A DNA stretch of 39,458 nucleotides from Mycoplasma sp. CSL7503-lung (GCF_025515455.1 NZ_JAOPHP010000006.1:1-39458); one strand, 5' to 3'. Shown: positions 22,965 through 34,661, counted from the first letter of the stretch. Notes: generated from the letters alone by a model not told the origin. Translations and numbers: made by a program.

Positions 22965-25013
22965 ATGAAGAAAAAAATAAAATTATTACATTTAACAGCT
23001 GGTATTTTAGCCCCAGCAACATCACTAATTGCTTTAAGTTGTTCGACAACAAAAACTGATGATAATGCTAAAAGCAAATTGGTAGCTTACGAACAAAGCG
23101 ATTTTCAAAAAAGAAGAAAAGAATCAGGAAAAAATTGAATTGGTTGAAATAATCCAAAATTTGTAGAGATAAATAGACAAAAAAGTTTAAATAATTTTAC
23201 ATACTCTGACGAAGCCGAAAATGTAAAAGCTATTGCTCCTTTTAATAACAAAGCAAAGAGATCTAATGTTGTATATCAATTAATGGTTTATTCATTTGCA
23301 GATGGGAACGGAGATGGTATAGGAGATTTTATTGGATTAAAAAATAACCTAAGTTATTTTACTAATTTAGGAATAGATACTCTTTACTTGTCTCCTATAT
23401 TTCCAGCATCTACATATCATGGTTATGATGCAATTGACTATACAGCAGTTGCTCCAGAACTTGGCGGGATGGAAGCTTTTGATGCCTTCTTAATTGAAGC
23501 ACATAAAAATGGAATTAGGGTTGTTCTAGATATGGCTTTCAATCATACTTCATACGAACATCCATGATTCCAAAGTGCGCTTTTAAATGATAAATCAACA
23601 TATAGAAGTTTTTATAATTTTTACACAAATGTTGGTGGAGGAAGAGCAAATAGAGAAGGTGTTGATGATTCTAACTTAAGAACTTATTTTAAAGCAATAC
23701 CTCAAAACGGTTCTCAATTTACAGATTATGATGGTAAAACATATCCAGTAAGAACTACAAATAAACATTGAGTGGCAGAATTTTGATCAGGTATGCCTGA
23801 CTTAAATTTATTTAATTCTAGGTTACAAGAAGAAATAAAAAATATTCACTACTTTTGAGCTAAAAAAGGTGTAGACGGATTTAGATACGATGCATTCTAT
23901 CATTTCTTCCAAAGTGAAAATAGATTTAAACGTACAGAGTCTGGCGCTTCTACAACAACTAAACTATTATCTGAATGAAGAAAAGCAGCGGAAAAAGGTT
24001 ATGCTGATGCTGAAAAAGAAGGTGTAACAAGATCTTCAAATTCTCCATTCATGTTCGGTGAGTGATGAGGTGATCCTGCTGGCGCTACAGATAAAGGAAA
24101 TTCGAAAGATTTTTGGTTTAATAAACAAGATGATTCTATGGCGATAGGTTCTTTAATTGATGCAACAAAATGAAGATACAATACAAATGTAAGTATTAGT
24201 CCCCAAGACGAAAGAAATGTTTTAAATAGTCTTAAAGATAAAAACGGGATTGCAAGAGAATGAATGCCTCATTTAGAAAATCACGATGTTGATAGATGAA
24301 TTACATATTTTAGAAATACTGTTTCTCATGGTAAGGTAGGTGCAGAACCTAATACACTTAGTGATCAAGAAAGATCAGCATACGAATATGCAGTATTTTC
24401 ATTATTAACAAGAGGAGGATATCCGACTCTTTACATGGGTGATGAAATATTAATGCAAGGCGGTAATAAAGGAGAAGGTGATACAAACGTTCGTGAACCT
24501 TGGTGTTGAGGTGATATGTCTAAACAAGTTTATTTTAGTGACGAAAGAGACGGAGCTCAAATTTTACCTAAGGCATCTGTTGGTGAAGGTAATACAGAAT
24601 ATTTAATCTCTGATCCTAATGGTTTTTATAAACTTGTTTCTAAATTAATTCAAGTTAGAAAAGATTTTCCATCTGTAAGTGAACAAAAAGTTGAAAATAT
24701 AGCTAACCCCGAAATAGTATTAGATTATCAATTAAGACCTGAAATTTACCAAGATGATTTTAAATATAATGAAACAGTTTTAAGAGATAATCACGATGGA
24801 ACATATGTGTTATTTATTTTTAACGGAGATAATAAACCTATTTCAAATGTTTGACTTAAAAAAGAGTTTGAGGTAAAAAAAGTTTTATTATCTAAAAACA
24901 TAACTGCAAAATTAATTGATGAATCTAATCCACAAGAAAGCCCTACTCTTATACAAGGTAAAGATGGAGTTAAATTAGCTGCATTCTTAATTGGTAAAAA
25001 AGAACAAAAATAA
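22965..25013 (+). CDS. Surface lipoprotein of the GH13 alpha-amylase family
   Basis: 682 aa. Signal peptide with a basic start MKKKIK, a hydrophobic core and lipobox LIALSC (Cys26), so a membrane-anchored, outward-facing enzyme. GH13 catalytic sites are complete: region I VVLDMAFNH, region II GFRYDAF with nucleophile Asp309, region III FGEWW with acid Glu366, and region IV LENHDVDRW with Asp441. It would cut alpha-1,4-glucans such as glycogen outside the cell, feeding the importer next door. Clearly paralogous to the signal-less protein at 34677 (shared VYSFADGN and [11 protein letters not shown]). The exact subfamily is uncertain (amylase, neopullulanase or glucosidase). Many Trp codons are UGA. 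Confidence 0.88.
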
Positions 25014-25023
25014 AACACTCATC

Positions 25024-25035
25024 TTGATATATCAA
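25024..25035. promoter_or_regulatory. Operator candidate TTGATATATCAA (ABC importer operon)
   Basis: A perfect palindrome (14 bp if the outer C/G pair is counted), 67 bp upstream of the operon's -10. It shares the following GTTAGAA with the amylase copy. Confidence 0.6.
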
Positions 25036-25102
25036 GTTAGAATGACAAAAAATGATTAAATTTATAAAGGTAGAAATATCATAAATAAATTTATTGTAAA
25101 AT

Positions 25103-25108
25103 TATAAT
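25103..25108 (+). promoter_or_regulatory. -10 box of the ABC importer operon
   Basis: TATAAT, 6 nt before the first ATG of the operon. Confidence 0.5.
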
Positions 25109-25114
25109 TAGGAT

Positions 25115-25564
25115 ATGAAAAAGAAATATAAAATAAAGAAAATCCCCTTTAAAACTAAAGTTAGATGGTTATTTCTAGGCAAGTACCCTTTAGAAAGAAA
25201 ATATAAGCCTAAAATTTTAGAATACTTATTTCTTATATTTTCAAGTATTGTGCTTTTAATTCTTCAAATAATTTTTGCTTTATATTTGATAAATTTAGCA
25301 AAAGAGGTAGAAAAAGACAGGTATTTAGTTAGTTTAATTCTAGAAATAAAAAAATATACTACTAGAATTCTTATATCTATATATTTCACATCTTATTTGG
25401 TTGCTTTGATTTTATCGGTACATGTCTTTTATATATTGCGAAAGACAGAATTCAATAAATGGATTGCAATCATTGGTGTAGTTAGTTTATTATTAATGTT
25501 AACACCCATAAGTATCCTATTCTTAATCGTCGCTTACAATAAAAATGAATTAGCGTTCGAGTAA
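25115..25564 (+). CDS. Unidentified small membrane protein, first gene of ABC operon
   Basis: 149 aa. No known family recognised. A very basic N-terminus of about 30 residues is followed by three hydrophobic segments (near residues 35-60, 85-108 and 115-143). Its stop is 18 nt before the binding-lipoprotein start. Together with the proteins at 28067 and 33866 it is one of three uncharacterised membrane proteins interleaved with the importer subunits. An accessory or assembly role is inference from position only. Confidence 0.75.
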   Translation: MKKKYKIKKIPFKTKVRWLFLGKYPLERKYKPKILEYLFLIFSSIVLLILQIIFALYLINLAKEVEKDRYLVSLILEIKKYTTRILISIYFTSYLVALILSVHVFYILRKTEFNKWIAIIGVVSLLLMLTPISILFLIVAYNKNELAFE

Positions 25565-25582
25565 AAAAATAATGGAGACAAA

Positions 25583-28060
25583 ATGAAAAGAAAATTATTA
25601 TTATCAACTGGTTTAGTTGCGGGTATCGCATCTCTTTCAACAGTTATTGCTTGTGGTTCTACAACACAAAGTTCATCAGGTAACACATGAGCAAATAGAA
25701 AAGAAATAGTTATTGCTGTTGATGGAGCCCAAGAAGACTTTTATAATGAAGTTATTAAAGAATTTAATGAAACATCTTATGCTAAGGAAAAAGGTTTCAA
25801 AATTCAAACAATTAACAAAAATGTTTTTGGTGCCTTAGATTTCGGTACACAAGGTTTAACAGATGAACAAGTTCCTGATTTATTTTATGCACCTAACGAT
25901 AGAATTACAAGTACAGCACAAACAGGTTCATTAGCTGAAATCGATGAATTTGATCCTACTTTATTTGATGAACTTGCTAAACAATTGGGAGTTACATCTG
26001 CTGAAGAAATTAAAGAAATGAGAGATTTTGGTACTGTAGAAGGTGTTATTAAAGGTGATATAAACGCTGGTACAGTTAAAAAACTTTTAGCATTAAGACA
26101 TAACGCTGAAGGTATAGTTATGGCATCTAGCGAAAACGAAGATGAGTCAAGAAAAATTTTAGAAAATGCAAATACTGATACATTAGCGGAATTAGTTACA
26201 AGTGGTGAAGCGTTATTAAGAATTCAAGACTTTTGATTTGGAAACGGAATCTTTGGTGGAGTTTTCGATAAATTACAAAAAGATAAAATTGAAAATGGTG
26301 AAGCAGCTGATTATTTAATGTCAAAAATACTTTATAGTGATAATAATGAAGTTAAATCAGGATTTATTAAATCAGACAAATTCCACCCAGAATTTAAAAA
26401 AGCTCTTGATGTAGTTGGTGATTTATTGTGACCAATTTATGAAGCTGCTTTTAAGAAAAACACAGTTGATTATGGACAAACTGTTTGAGGGAAAAAAGGT
26501 ATTTCTCAAGCTGACTTAGTATCATTTTTAGGTTCAGATGTTGGTAATGCTCAAAACATTTCATTTAGATTAATGAAAGAAGGAAAAATAAAATTTGCTT
26601 TAGTAGGAACATGAGATATTCAAAATGCTCAATCTACAGCAAATGCAAAATCATTCTTTAACGTTGTTAATACAAAAGATGATTATAAATACTTACAAGC
26701 ATCAGGTTCATGATCATACGCTATTAACGCAAGAAATAATGGTGTTTCAGAAGATAGAAAAAATGCTATCGTTGAATTAATTAAGATTATTTTTAAAACT
26801 GAACCATACTTAAAATACTTTGAAAGAGATTCAAAAATTCCTTTTGCTAAGGCAGAACGTACAAGAGTTCAAGAAGCATACAATAGAGTTAATACAGAGA
26901 AAAATGCTGAAGTAGCAAAATTTGCAACAGATTTAGGATTCAAAAATTTTGAAGACTTAATTGTAAAATATCAAGAAGTAGTTCAACCGATTGTTAAATT
27001 AGCTAGAAGTGGTTTATTAGGAAATACTTGAAGCATCGAAACAAATTCAGATCCTTTAAACGATGCTAATAAATTACCTAAATCAACATACCAATTATTA
27101 ACAAAAGAAGAAGTTAAATTAAAACCCGAAGATCAAAAAGGGAACTATAACGTTAAACCTGATCAAATGTCTAACGAACAATTTACAACTCTTAACAATA
27201 GTTTAGAAGATTCATATGCACTTAGAAACGTTCTTTCAGCAATATTAGGATTGACAAATCTTGCTGATCTTCAAGGTAACAATGAACCATGACAAATTGG
27301 TGAGGGTGTTATTAAAGGTGGATTATCTACAATAACAAATCCAAAATTTTCGGAATTAATGGAAGGTAATAACGCATGACACGTTAGAAAGGTAGAAAAA
27401 TACATTTTCGGCGCTAACGGAGATAATGGTGATGAAAAAGAAGCTTTAATTCAATCATTTTCAAATGTTGTAAATGATGAAACTGGATTAAATGACTTAA
27501 TTAATAGTGTTATCCAAAGAGCTAAAGACTTTTCTTCAGAAGTTGCAAAAACAACAGTTGCAGCTGATGTAATTGAAAAAGCTGTAAAAGGATATTTAGC
27601 TAACTTTGTTAACGTTGCTAAAGTAAGAAATGCTACAGCAGGAATTTATGCTGAAGGTAAAATGGTTAATTCTGATGGTCAACCTTCTGAAGTTACATTT
27701 GACGAAGTTACTGAAAAAACTGCTGAATACAACAAACTAAAAAGTGTTGATAAAGTTCTTCAAGTTGTTGCTTCAAGTAGAACAATCCAAGAAGGTGGAA
27801 TTGGAATCTTGTCAACTCAAGAAAGACGTATCGATAACTCTAACCCTCAATTTGGTCAAGTATGAGGAAACTGAAACGAAAAAACAGTTGGTAACAAAGT
27901 TAAATTGGAAGAAATTAAAAATTCAGTTAATAACAAAGAACAATTTGTTGCTGCTATCGAAGATCATTTAAGTTACTTATTTGGTGAAACAGCTAAATCT
28001 ATTACAGGTAAAGCGTCACTTACAGTTGCTTTCGATCCAAAAAAACCAGCTAACAATTAA
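25583..28060 (+). CDS. Sugar-binding lipoprotein of the ABC importer
   Basis: 825 aa. Signal peptide MKRKLLLSTG with lipobox STVIAC (Cys24), so anchored to the outer face. The N-terminal half resembles extracellular solute-binding proteins of the maltose type: EIVIAVDGAQEDFYNEVIK at the start of the mature domain, VPDLFYAPNDRI, and a later FALVGTWDI and SGSWSYAIN. Known maltose-binding proteins have about 400 residues; this one has an additional 350-400-residue C-terminal region rich in Asn/Lys/Glu that I do not recognise. GGAG precedes the ATG. The immediate malF, malG and malK neighbours support the role. Confidence 0.8.
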
Positions 28061-28066
28061 TAAAAT

Positions 28067-28591
28067 ATGTATCAAAAATACAAGACAAATATTAATAAAC
28101 AACAATTTTATATTTTAATTTCATTAATAGCGTTACTATCAGTAACATTATTAGTTTGGGTTTTAATACCATTTGGTTATGGTATTAATCCTAATTATAT
28201 TAATAAAATTGAAGCAAATAATAATGACGAAGAAGTTAGTAAACTTGTTTCACAATTAGCAATGAAAACAATAATATCTTACATTGCAAACTCATTCGTG
28301 ATAATATTTTTCTTGGTATATATATTACTTTTAAAAAATAAAATTAAAGCAGGATATCTATTCTTTATAATTTGAATTTTAGTATTTATAACTTTTATTG
28401 CAATGCCATTTTATGGTGGTTCAGAGCAAACAAGCCAATATACTAAATTTCAATTCTGGGTAGGTATCTTTGCTTCGTTTTTATCAGGAATAAATGCATT
28501 TACATTATTTGTATTTATGTTAAAATACCACATAGATAGAAAATTTCATTATTATGAATGATACAAAATACACAAAGGACGAAGCAAATAA
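28067..28591 (+). CDS. Unidentified membrane protein in ABC operon
   Basis: 174 aa, four hydrophobic segments (about residues 15-36, 70-92, 96-115 and 128-150) with a short external-type loop containing NNNDEE. No family recognised. It starts 7 nt after the binding lipoprotein and ends 2 nt before the malF ATG. Several Trp codons are UGA. Confidence 0.75.
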
Positions 28592-28593
28592 TT

Positions 28594-31500
28594 ATGGAAG
28601 ATTTAAAACTTTATAATTGATATGGCGAGTCATTTGATAATATTTTACCCCAAAGCTCAGGTAATATGGTGGCTTACAAAAAGCAAGTAAGAAACATATT
28701 TTTGAGAACAAGGGACAGAATAAAGTCTCAAGAGAGTATAGACAAAGATTTATACTTAAGAGCAAGAACAAAACTACAAGATAATTTAAAAAGAGAACTT
28801 GCGAGTCACAAAGTTGCCTACAAGAATAAACTTGCAGTTTTAAAAGATTCTATTAAAAAATTATCATACGCAGATTCAACAATCAACTTGTTGCAATTTG
28901 AAATCAATAAAATTAAGGCGTCTTTAAAGGATACAAAAAAATATGCAAAAGATTTTGTTTATTCTTTACAACAAAGCGCTGATGAAATTGATGTCAAATT
29001 AGATAACATAGAAAAATTAAAAACAAAAACTTATGTTGATGAAGAAGAATTGTTTAAAAAATTCGCTATTTACAACATAATGTATATTTATATTAAAAAA
29101 ACAGGTAAGACCGATTTTGATATTAAGCTAATTCACGACGATCTATTACCAATAGAGCAGGAATGAGTTAAAAAACTTGATAATCCAAATCAATATTTCA
29201 CTAATATTTATAATTCAGTTGAAAAACAAAGAATAAGTTTATACAATCGTAAACAAGAATTAATAAGAAAATACGAAGGAACTTATAAGTTACAAAAACA
29301 ACTTTTCATTGAAGAAACAGAAGAAATTAAGTTAGTAACTAAACAGAAAATACTTGAATTAGAATATGAATATACAAAAAAATCTAATGAACTACTAGAA
29401 CGTGCAAAAGAAACTAAAACAAAAGCGTTGGCGAAAATTGAAGAACAAAAAGAGATTATTTTAAATGCTGAAACAAAAAATAAAGCTATTGTAAAAGAAA
29501 TAATCGATAATTCAAACAAACAAATTAAAGAAATAAAATCAAACTATAAAGAACAATTAAAATTAGTTAAATATCGCTCAATGATACAAAACACCAAAGA
29601 TTTTATGAGTTTTTTATCAAAAAATGAAATTGATATTCCTCAATTAGACTATACATTCAAGAGTACTTTTACACTAGACGAAGCGAAGGAAATTTCTAAT
29701 AAATTAAATGGTCAATTAAGTGATTTCTTAATCGAAAATAAAGAAAATCATTTTGTTCAAATTGCTCATTCTCAATTTTTTAGCAAAATTAATTTATTTA
29801 GAACATATTACGAATTCAAAAATTTATTAAAGTCACAATACAAAGAAAAAGTTGGTTTAAGTAAAGTTAAATATACTTATGAAGGTAAATTTAACTTAGA
29901 AGAATCTAAATCATTAAGAGATTTATTTATTGATTCTAGAAAAACTAGGTTAGCCTTTAGAAAAGAAAAAATAAAAGCTAAGTATGAACTTTTAGTTCTT
30001 AAACAAAAAGAAGTAGAAAAACTTAACAATAGAGATAACAAAAATATCGATGATTTAAGTTTTGAATTATTGACAGATAACGAAAAATTTAAGTTAGCAA
30101 AATCTAAAGCTATTAAGCAATTTAAAGATGAAAAAGCAGAATTAAAACGTAAAATAGCTTCAAAAGAAATTTCAAAACAAGCTTACAAAAATAAAATTTA
30201 CGAATATAAAATTAATAAAAAAGAAACTATTCGTGAAACAAAATTAAAATCAATGTTAATGTCTAATAAAGAAATTCTAAGAACAGCATTTTGAAGGGAA
30301 TTTTCTGAAGTTAAAGTTAACAAAAAAATATATGAAAGTAAAATAACAGAAGCGCAAAAAACTATACCAGTTGAAACAATGAAGAATTTAAGATTCCTAA
30401 CATCATTTTTAGGATTTGTTTTTCCTGGATTATCAGAATTATTATTCTTCAAACAATATGTTAAAGGTACTTTATTAACATTGTTATCAACTTTTATATG
30501 AACAGTTATTATTCCATTTTCATTTGGTGCTTATTGAAGTAAAATGGGTGGAATTCCAGGATTTAGTGACCTTGGAAAAGGACTTCATAATTCATCACTA
30601 GGTATTTTTACGGATGCTCGTTTATATATATTTGGTGGTGTTATTTCGGTTGTTTTATTAGTTTTCGCATTAGCGTATTTATCCGTATCATCGATTAGTT
30701 CTTATCGTGTTGCTAAACAATTAGAATATGGTTCAAGACCAAGTAAATGAACACATACAAAAAGATGATTAAATACAAGTGGATTTCCATGGATGATTTC
30801 ACTATTCGGTTGATTTTTAATGATTTTCATCGTTGCAACACCGATATTTACATCTATATTAATTTCATTTACCAACTTCGGTTATGAGCATCAAGCTCCG
30901 TCTCAAACAGTTGATTGAGTAGGGCTTAAGATGTGAGGATATTGATGAGTATTTAGAGAAAATAACTTGTTATTATCATTACAAAGAGTTATTGTTTGAA
31001 CAATAATTTGAACAATATTATCTACATTAATTCCGATAAGTGTAGGTATTATAATTGCTGTATTAACAAACAGCCAAAGAATTAAATTTAAAAAAGTATT
31101 TAGAGTTATTTACATTTTACCTTGAGCAATTCCTGCGTTCGTTACACTTACATTTATTAAAAGTATGTTCCAAGGTGGGGACCAAGGTTTCATTAACTTA
31201 ATTATGCTTAAAATAGGGTTAATTAGTGATGCCAAAAACTGATTAGCTGAAATAGGTACAACTAGAGTTCTTGTTATTATAGTTCAAACATGAATTGCTT
31301 ATGCTTGAATCTTTATGTTAGTGACAGGTAACTTACAATCTATACCAAAAGATATTTATGAAGCCGGTTCAGTTGATGGTGCAAGAGGTGCACAGTTATT
31401 TAGATATTTAACATTACCTTCATTATTACTTTCAATTGCACCTATGTTAATTGGACAATTTGTTGGTTCATTCAACAACTTTACAACAATTTCTATATTC

Positions 31501-31710
31501 ACAGGTGGTGGTCCTGCTTTTGCGAATCCTACTGTGTTTGGTGAAGCTTCAACAGATATCATTATTTCATGAGTTTATAAGTTAACACTTGGTACAGTTA
31601 AATTTGCCGGAGATCAGGCTTTCGCTGCCGCTTTAACAACTTTAGCTGCATTATTCAGTATTTCACTTGGTGCTCGTGGATTTATTAAATCAATGTCAAG
31701 GAGGGATTAA
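28594..31710 (+). CDS. malF: Giant MalF-type permease with N-terminal coiled-coil extension
   Basis: 1038 aa, about twice a normal MalF. Residues 1 to about 595 are charged (Lys/Glu-rich), largely helical by composition and without signal or membrane segment, so presumably cytoplasmic. Two related blocks appear in it, YTFKSTFTLDEAKEIS (from residue 353) and YTYEGKFNLEESKSLR (from 427). From about residue 599 eight hydrophobic segments form the permease. The inner-membrane importer EAA loop is at 923 (EAGSVDGARGAQLF), the site that docks on MalK. The downstream stop overlaps the malG ribosome site. Start MEDLKLYNWYGE follows the upstream stop by 2 nt and is preceded by AAAGGA. Confidence 0.85.
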
Positions 31711-31713
31711 GAG

Positions 31714-32664
31714 ATGTTTTCTAGAAAAAGAATTTATTCACATATTTTTGATGATATAAAAGTCAATAATAAAAAACTAGACAAAAAAAGATTAAATTTT
31801 AATGAATCAGATTCAAAACCTCCTACAACAATGGAAATAATTTGATTATTCTTTAATTATTTAATCTTAATAGTTTGAGCAATAATTGTGCTTTTCCCAA
31901 TTGTTTCTCTAATTATTTCTGCTTTTAATATAAACAACCCACGTATTATTGCCATCACACCATTTAAATTTGGGTGAGAAAACTTTACATACTTATTCAC
32001 AAGTGAGCAAAGTTATTTTGGTAGATGATATTTCAATACAATACTAATAGCCGTATTAACAATGGTTATTTCAACAATAGCAGTAGCCTTAAATGGTTAT
32101 GCATATTCAAGATTTAAATTTGCTGGTTCTAAGCATTCATTGACAGTTATTATGATGCTTCAAATGATTCCAGCTACATCAGCTCTAATTTCGCTATATT
32201 TACTTATCAGAATGGGTAATTCATTAGGCTTCCCAACAATATTTATGTTGATTCTAATTTATGCAGGTGGTTCAATTTCTGGTAATACATTTATGTTGAA
32301 AAGTTATTTAGACACAGTGTCATCAGAACTAGATGATTCGGCAAAAGTTGATGGATGCAATAACTGAGGGCTATTCTTTAAAATATTAGTTCCAGTTATT
32401 AGACCTGCGTTAATTATGGTTGCTTTATGATCATTCTTGATACCATTTACAGACGTTATTTTACCTAAGTTTGTTTTATTTGAATTAAAAAATACAACAC
32501 TTGCTGTTGGGTTAAGTTACTTTATTGATACTGAACCTAAACACGTTAATGCGGGTGCTTATGCTGCGGGTTCAATACTAGCTTCAGCTCCAGCGTTTGT
32601 ATTATTTATGTACTTACAAAGATACATTGTAGGTGGATTAAGTGACGGAGCCGTGAAAGGATAA
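31714..32664 (+). CDS. malG: MalG-type sugar ABC permease
   Basis: 316 aa. Six hydrophobic segments after a 45-residue polar N-terminus. The EAA-type loop reads SSELDDSAKVDGCNNWGLFF, in which the usual EAA is replaced by DDS. Strong AAGGAGG lies at 31698-31704 inside the end of malF. It would pair with the MalF protein to form the membrane channel. UGA is used for Trp. The malK ATG follows three bases after the stop. Confidence 0.88.
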
Positions 32665-32667
32665 TAT

Positions 32668-33864
32668 ATGAAAAACAATTTAGACCAAAATTTGACTTCA
32701 GATTTAGAAACAGGTTTTGAAACTATTGATTTAGATTCGATGCTTTCTGAAGTTGGGGAAATTTCTTCCACAAATAGCGGTGCCCACATTAATTTAGTAA
32801 ATATTTCTAAAAAATATGAAGGAAACGAAAAATATACATTAGAAAATATTAATCTTGAAATTAAACCAGGTACCTTCTGTATCTTTTTAGGACCATCAGG
32901 TTGTGGTAAAACTACGCTTTTAAGAATGATTGCTGGTCTTAACTCAATTACTAAAGGTGATTTATTATTTAATAATAAAAGATACAACAACTTATTACCA
33001 AATGAACGTAATATAGCTATGGTTTTCCAATCATACGCTTTATACCCACATATGAATGTTTATAATAATATTTCATTTGGATTAAAAATAGCTAAAGAAA
33101 GAAAAGATATCATTGACCGTCGTGTTAAGGATGTTGCTAAAATTTTAAAAATAGATGAATATCTATATAGAAAACCTCGTGATTTATCAGGAGGTCAAAG
33201 ACAACGTGTTGCGATAGGACGTGCTATCGCTAGAAAACCACTTGTTTTCTTAATGGATGAACCTCTTTCAAACTTAGATGCTAAATTAAGAGAAAGCATG
33301 CGTAGAGAAATTGTTAATATCCATAGAATGTTAAACACAACAAGTATTTATGTTACACACGACCAGTTAGAAGCTATGACAATGGGTGACCAAATTGTCG
33401 TGTTTAATGATGGAAAAATCCAACAAAGCGGTAAAGGTAAAGATTTATACTTTAGACCTGCAAACGTTTTTGTTGCAAAATTTATTGGTTCTCCAACAAT
33501 GAATACTTTTGACGCAGTTTACAAAGGTGGTAAATTAACAGAAGTAAATAACAGTTTAGAAATTACTTTAGATGAAGAAGCTAAACAACATGTAAAAGAA
33601 AATCAAAAAATAGTTGTTGGTTTCAGATCTGAAGATTTAAAAATACATAATAAACAAGTTCCAAATTCAGTTTTAGGAAAAATAACAAATATTGAATTAA
33701 TTGGTAAAGATCAACTTATCGCAGTAAAAGTTAATGAAGATTTAGAGTTTATTGTTAACGCATCAAATAGTGAAGAATTTGAATTATACTCACATGTGTA
33801 TGTTGAATTCATAATACCAAGAATACATTTATTTGATAAAGAAACCGAAAACAGAATTAATTAA
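32668..33864 (+). CDS. malK: MalK/MsmK/UgpC-type ABC ATPase
   Basis: 398 aa. It energises the importer. Seen: Walker A GPSGCGKTT (from residue 75), Q-loop VFQSYALYPHM, signature LSGGQRQR (from 173), Walker B FLMDEP (Asp197) and H-loop YVTHDQLEAM, then a C-terminal MOBE/TOBE-like regulatory domain (VGFRSEDL). The usual start motif of the family (INLVNISKKYEG) begins only at residue 41, so about 40 extra acidic residues precede it. Such ATPases can serve more than one importer; none other is in the window. Confidence 0.93.
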   Translation: MKNNLDQNLTSDLETGFETIDLDSMLSEVGEISSTNSGAHINLVNISKKYEGNEKYTLENINLEIKPGTFCIFLGPSGCGKTTLLRMIAGLNSITKGDLLFNNKRYNNLLPNERNIAMVFQSYALYPHMNVYNNISFGLKIAKERKDIIDRRVKDVAKILKIDEYLYRKPRDLSGGQRQRVAIGRAIARKPLVFLMDEPLSNLDAKLRESMRREIVNIHRMLNTTSIYVTHDQLEAMTMGDQIVVFNDGKIQQSGKGKDLYFRPANVFVAKFIGSPTMNTFDAVYKGGKLTEVNNSLEITLDEEAKQHVKENQKIVVGFRSEDLKIHNKQVPNSVLGKITNIELIGKDQLIAVKVNEDLEFIVNASNSEEFELYSHVYVEFIIPRIHLFDKETENRIN

Positions 33865-33865
33865 C

Positions 33866-34573
33866 ATGAAATTTTTAGAACATTTTAAAAATTATAAAGA
33901 AAGAAAAATTCTTTTATTCTTAATTACATTATTAGTATTTATTTCTTTAATATTCCAAATAGTAATGTATATTAATTTTTTCGATAGAATTGAAATCGAA
34001 AAAAATTGAATTAATGCTGGCCATGTATTAGTTCTAAACTGAAAAAAAGCTTCCCCTACTTATCAATTAACTGAGTTATTTCTATTTTTAAATACATTAT
34101 TTGTATTTTCTGCAGTTATCATTCTTATTATTTTGTTTATTATGCAATATAAACTTTATAAAAATATAGGTAATGCTGATGAGTATTTTAAAAGTTTATA
34201 CTTTTTAGTAACAGTTTTATTTGTTAGTGCATTTGCGATTATTTCATTACAACCTGAAAGTGTAAATCAAATTAATGTAATAACAATTAATAATGAACTT
34301 CGTGAAGTTAATAATACACTAAGTTATGATCTTAGTTATAAACTAATTTGATCTTCAATGTTTATGTCATTTATAGCATTAGTATTTACAATTAGCGCTA
34401 AAAAGAAATTTGGTTTTGTAACCAAAGATAAAATCCTAATGCCTTCAATTAATGGAAAAGACAATAGACTAAAGATGTTTTTAGGTAAAAAGACAACAAC
34501 ATTACCTATGTCTAGAAGTGACAAAATAACTGACCTAAAAAATAAAATTCAAGATGTATTAGATAACAAATAA
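33866..34573 (+). CDS. Unidentified membrane protein, last gene of ABC operon
   Basis: 235 aa. Four hydrophobic segments (about residues 14-36, 70-92, 105-125 and 160-180), then a basic cytosolic-type tail with TLPMSRSDKITDLKNK. No family recognised. It begins one base after the malK stop and is followed by a strong terminator, so it belongs to the same transcript. Confidence 0.75.
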
Positions 34574-34578
34574 TATTA

Positions 34579-34608
34579 AAAAAACAACAGATCGATCTGT
34601 TGTTTTTT
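34579..34608 (+). terminator. Terminator of the ABC importer operon
   Basis: A 13-bp perfect stem (AAAAAACAACAGA with its complement) around TCGA, ending in a run of six T. Confidence 0.88.
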
Positions 34609-34661
34609 GTTTACACCTATCAAGAAAAAAATAAATATACTTTTAAATTTTAATAACTTAT

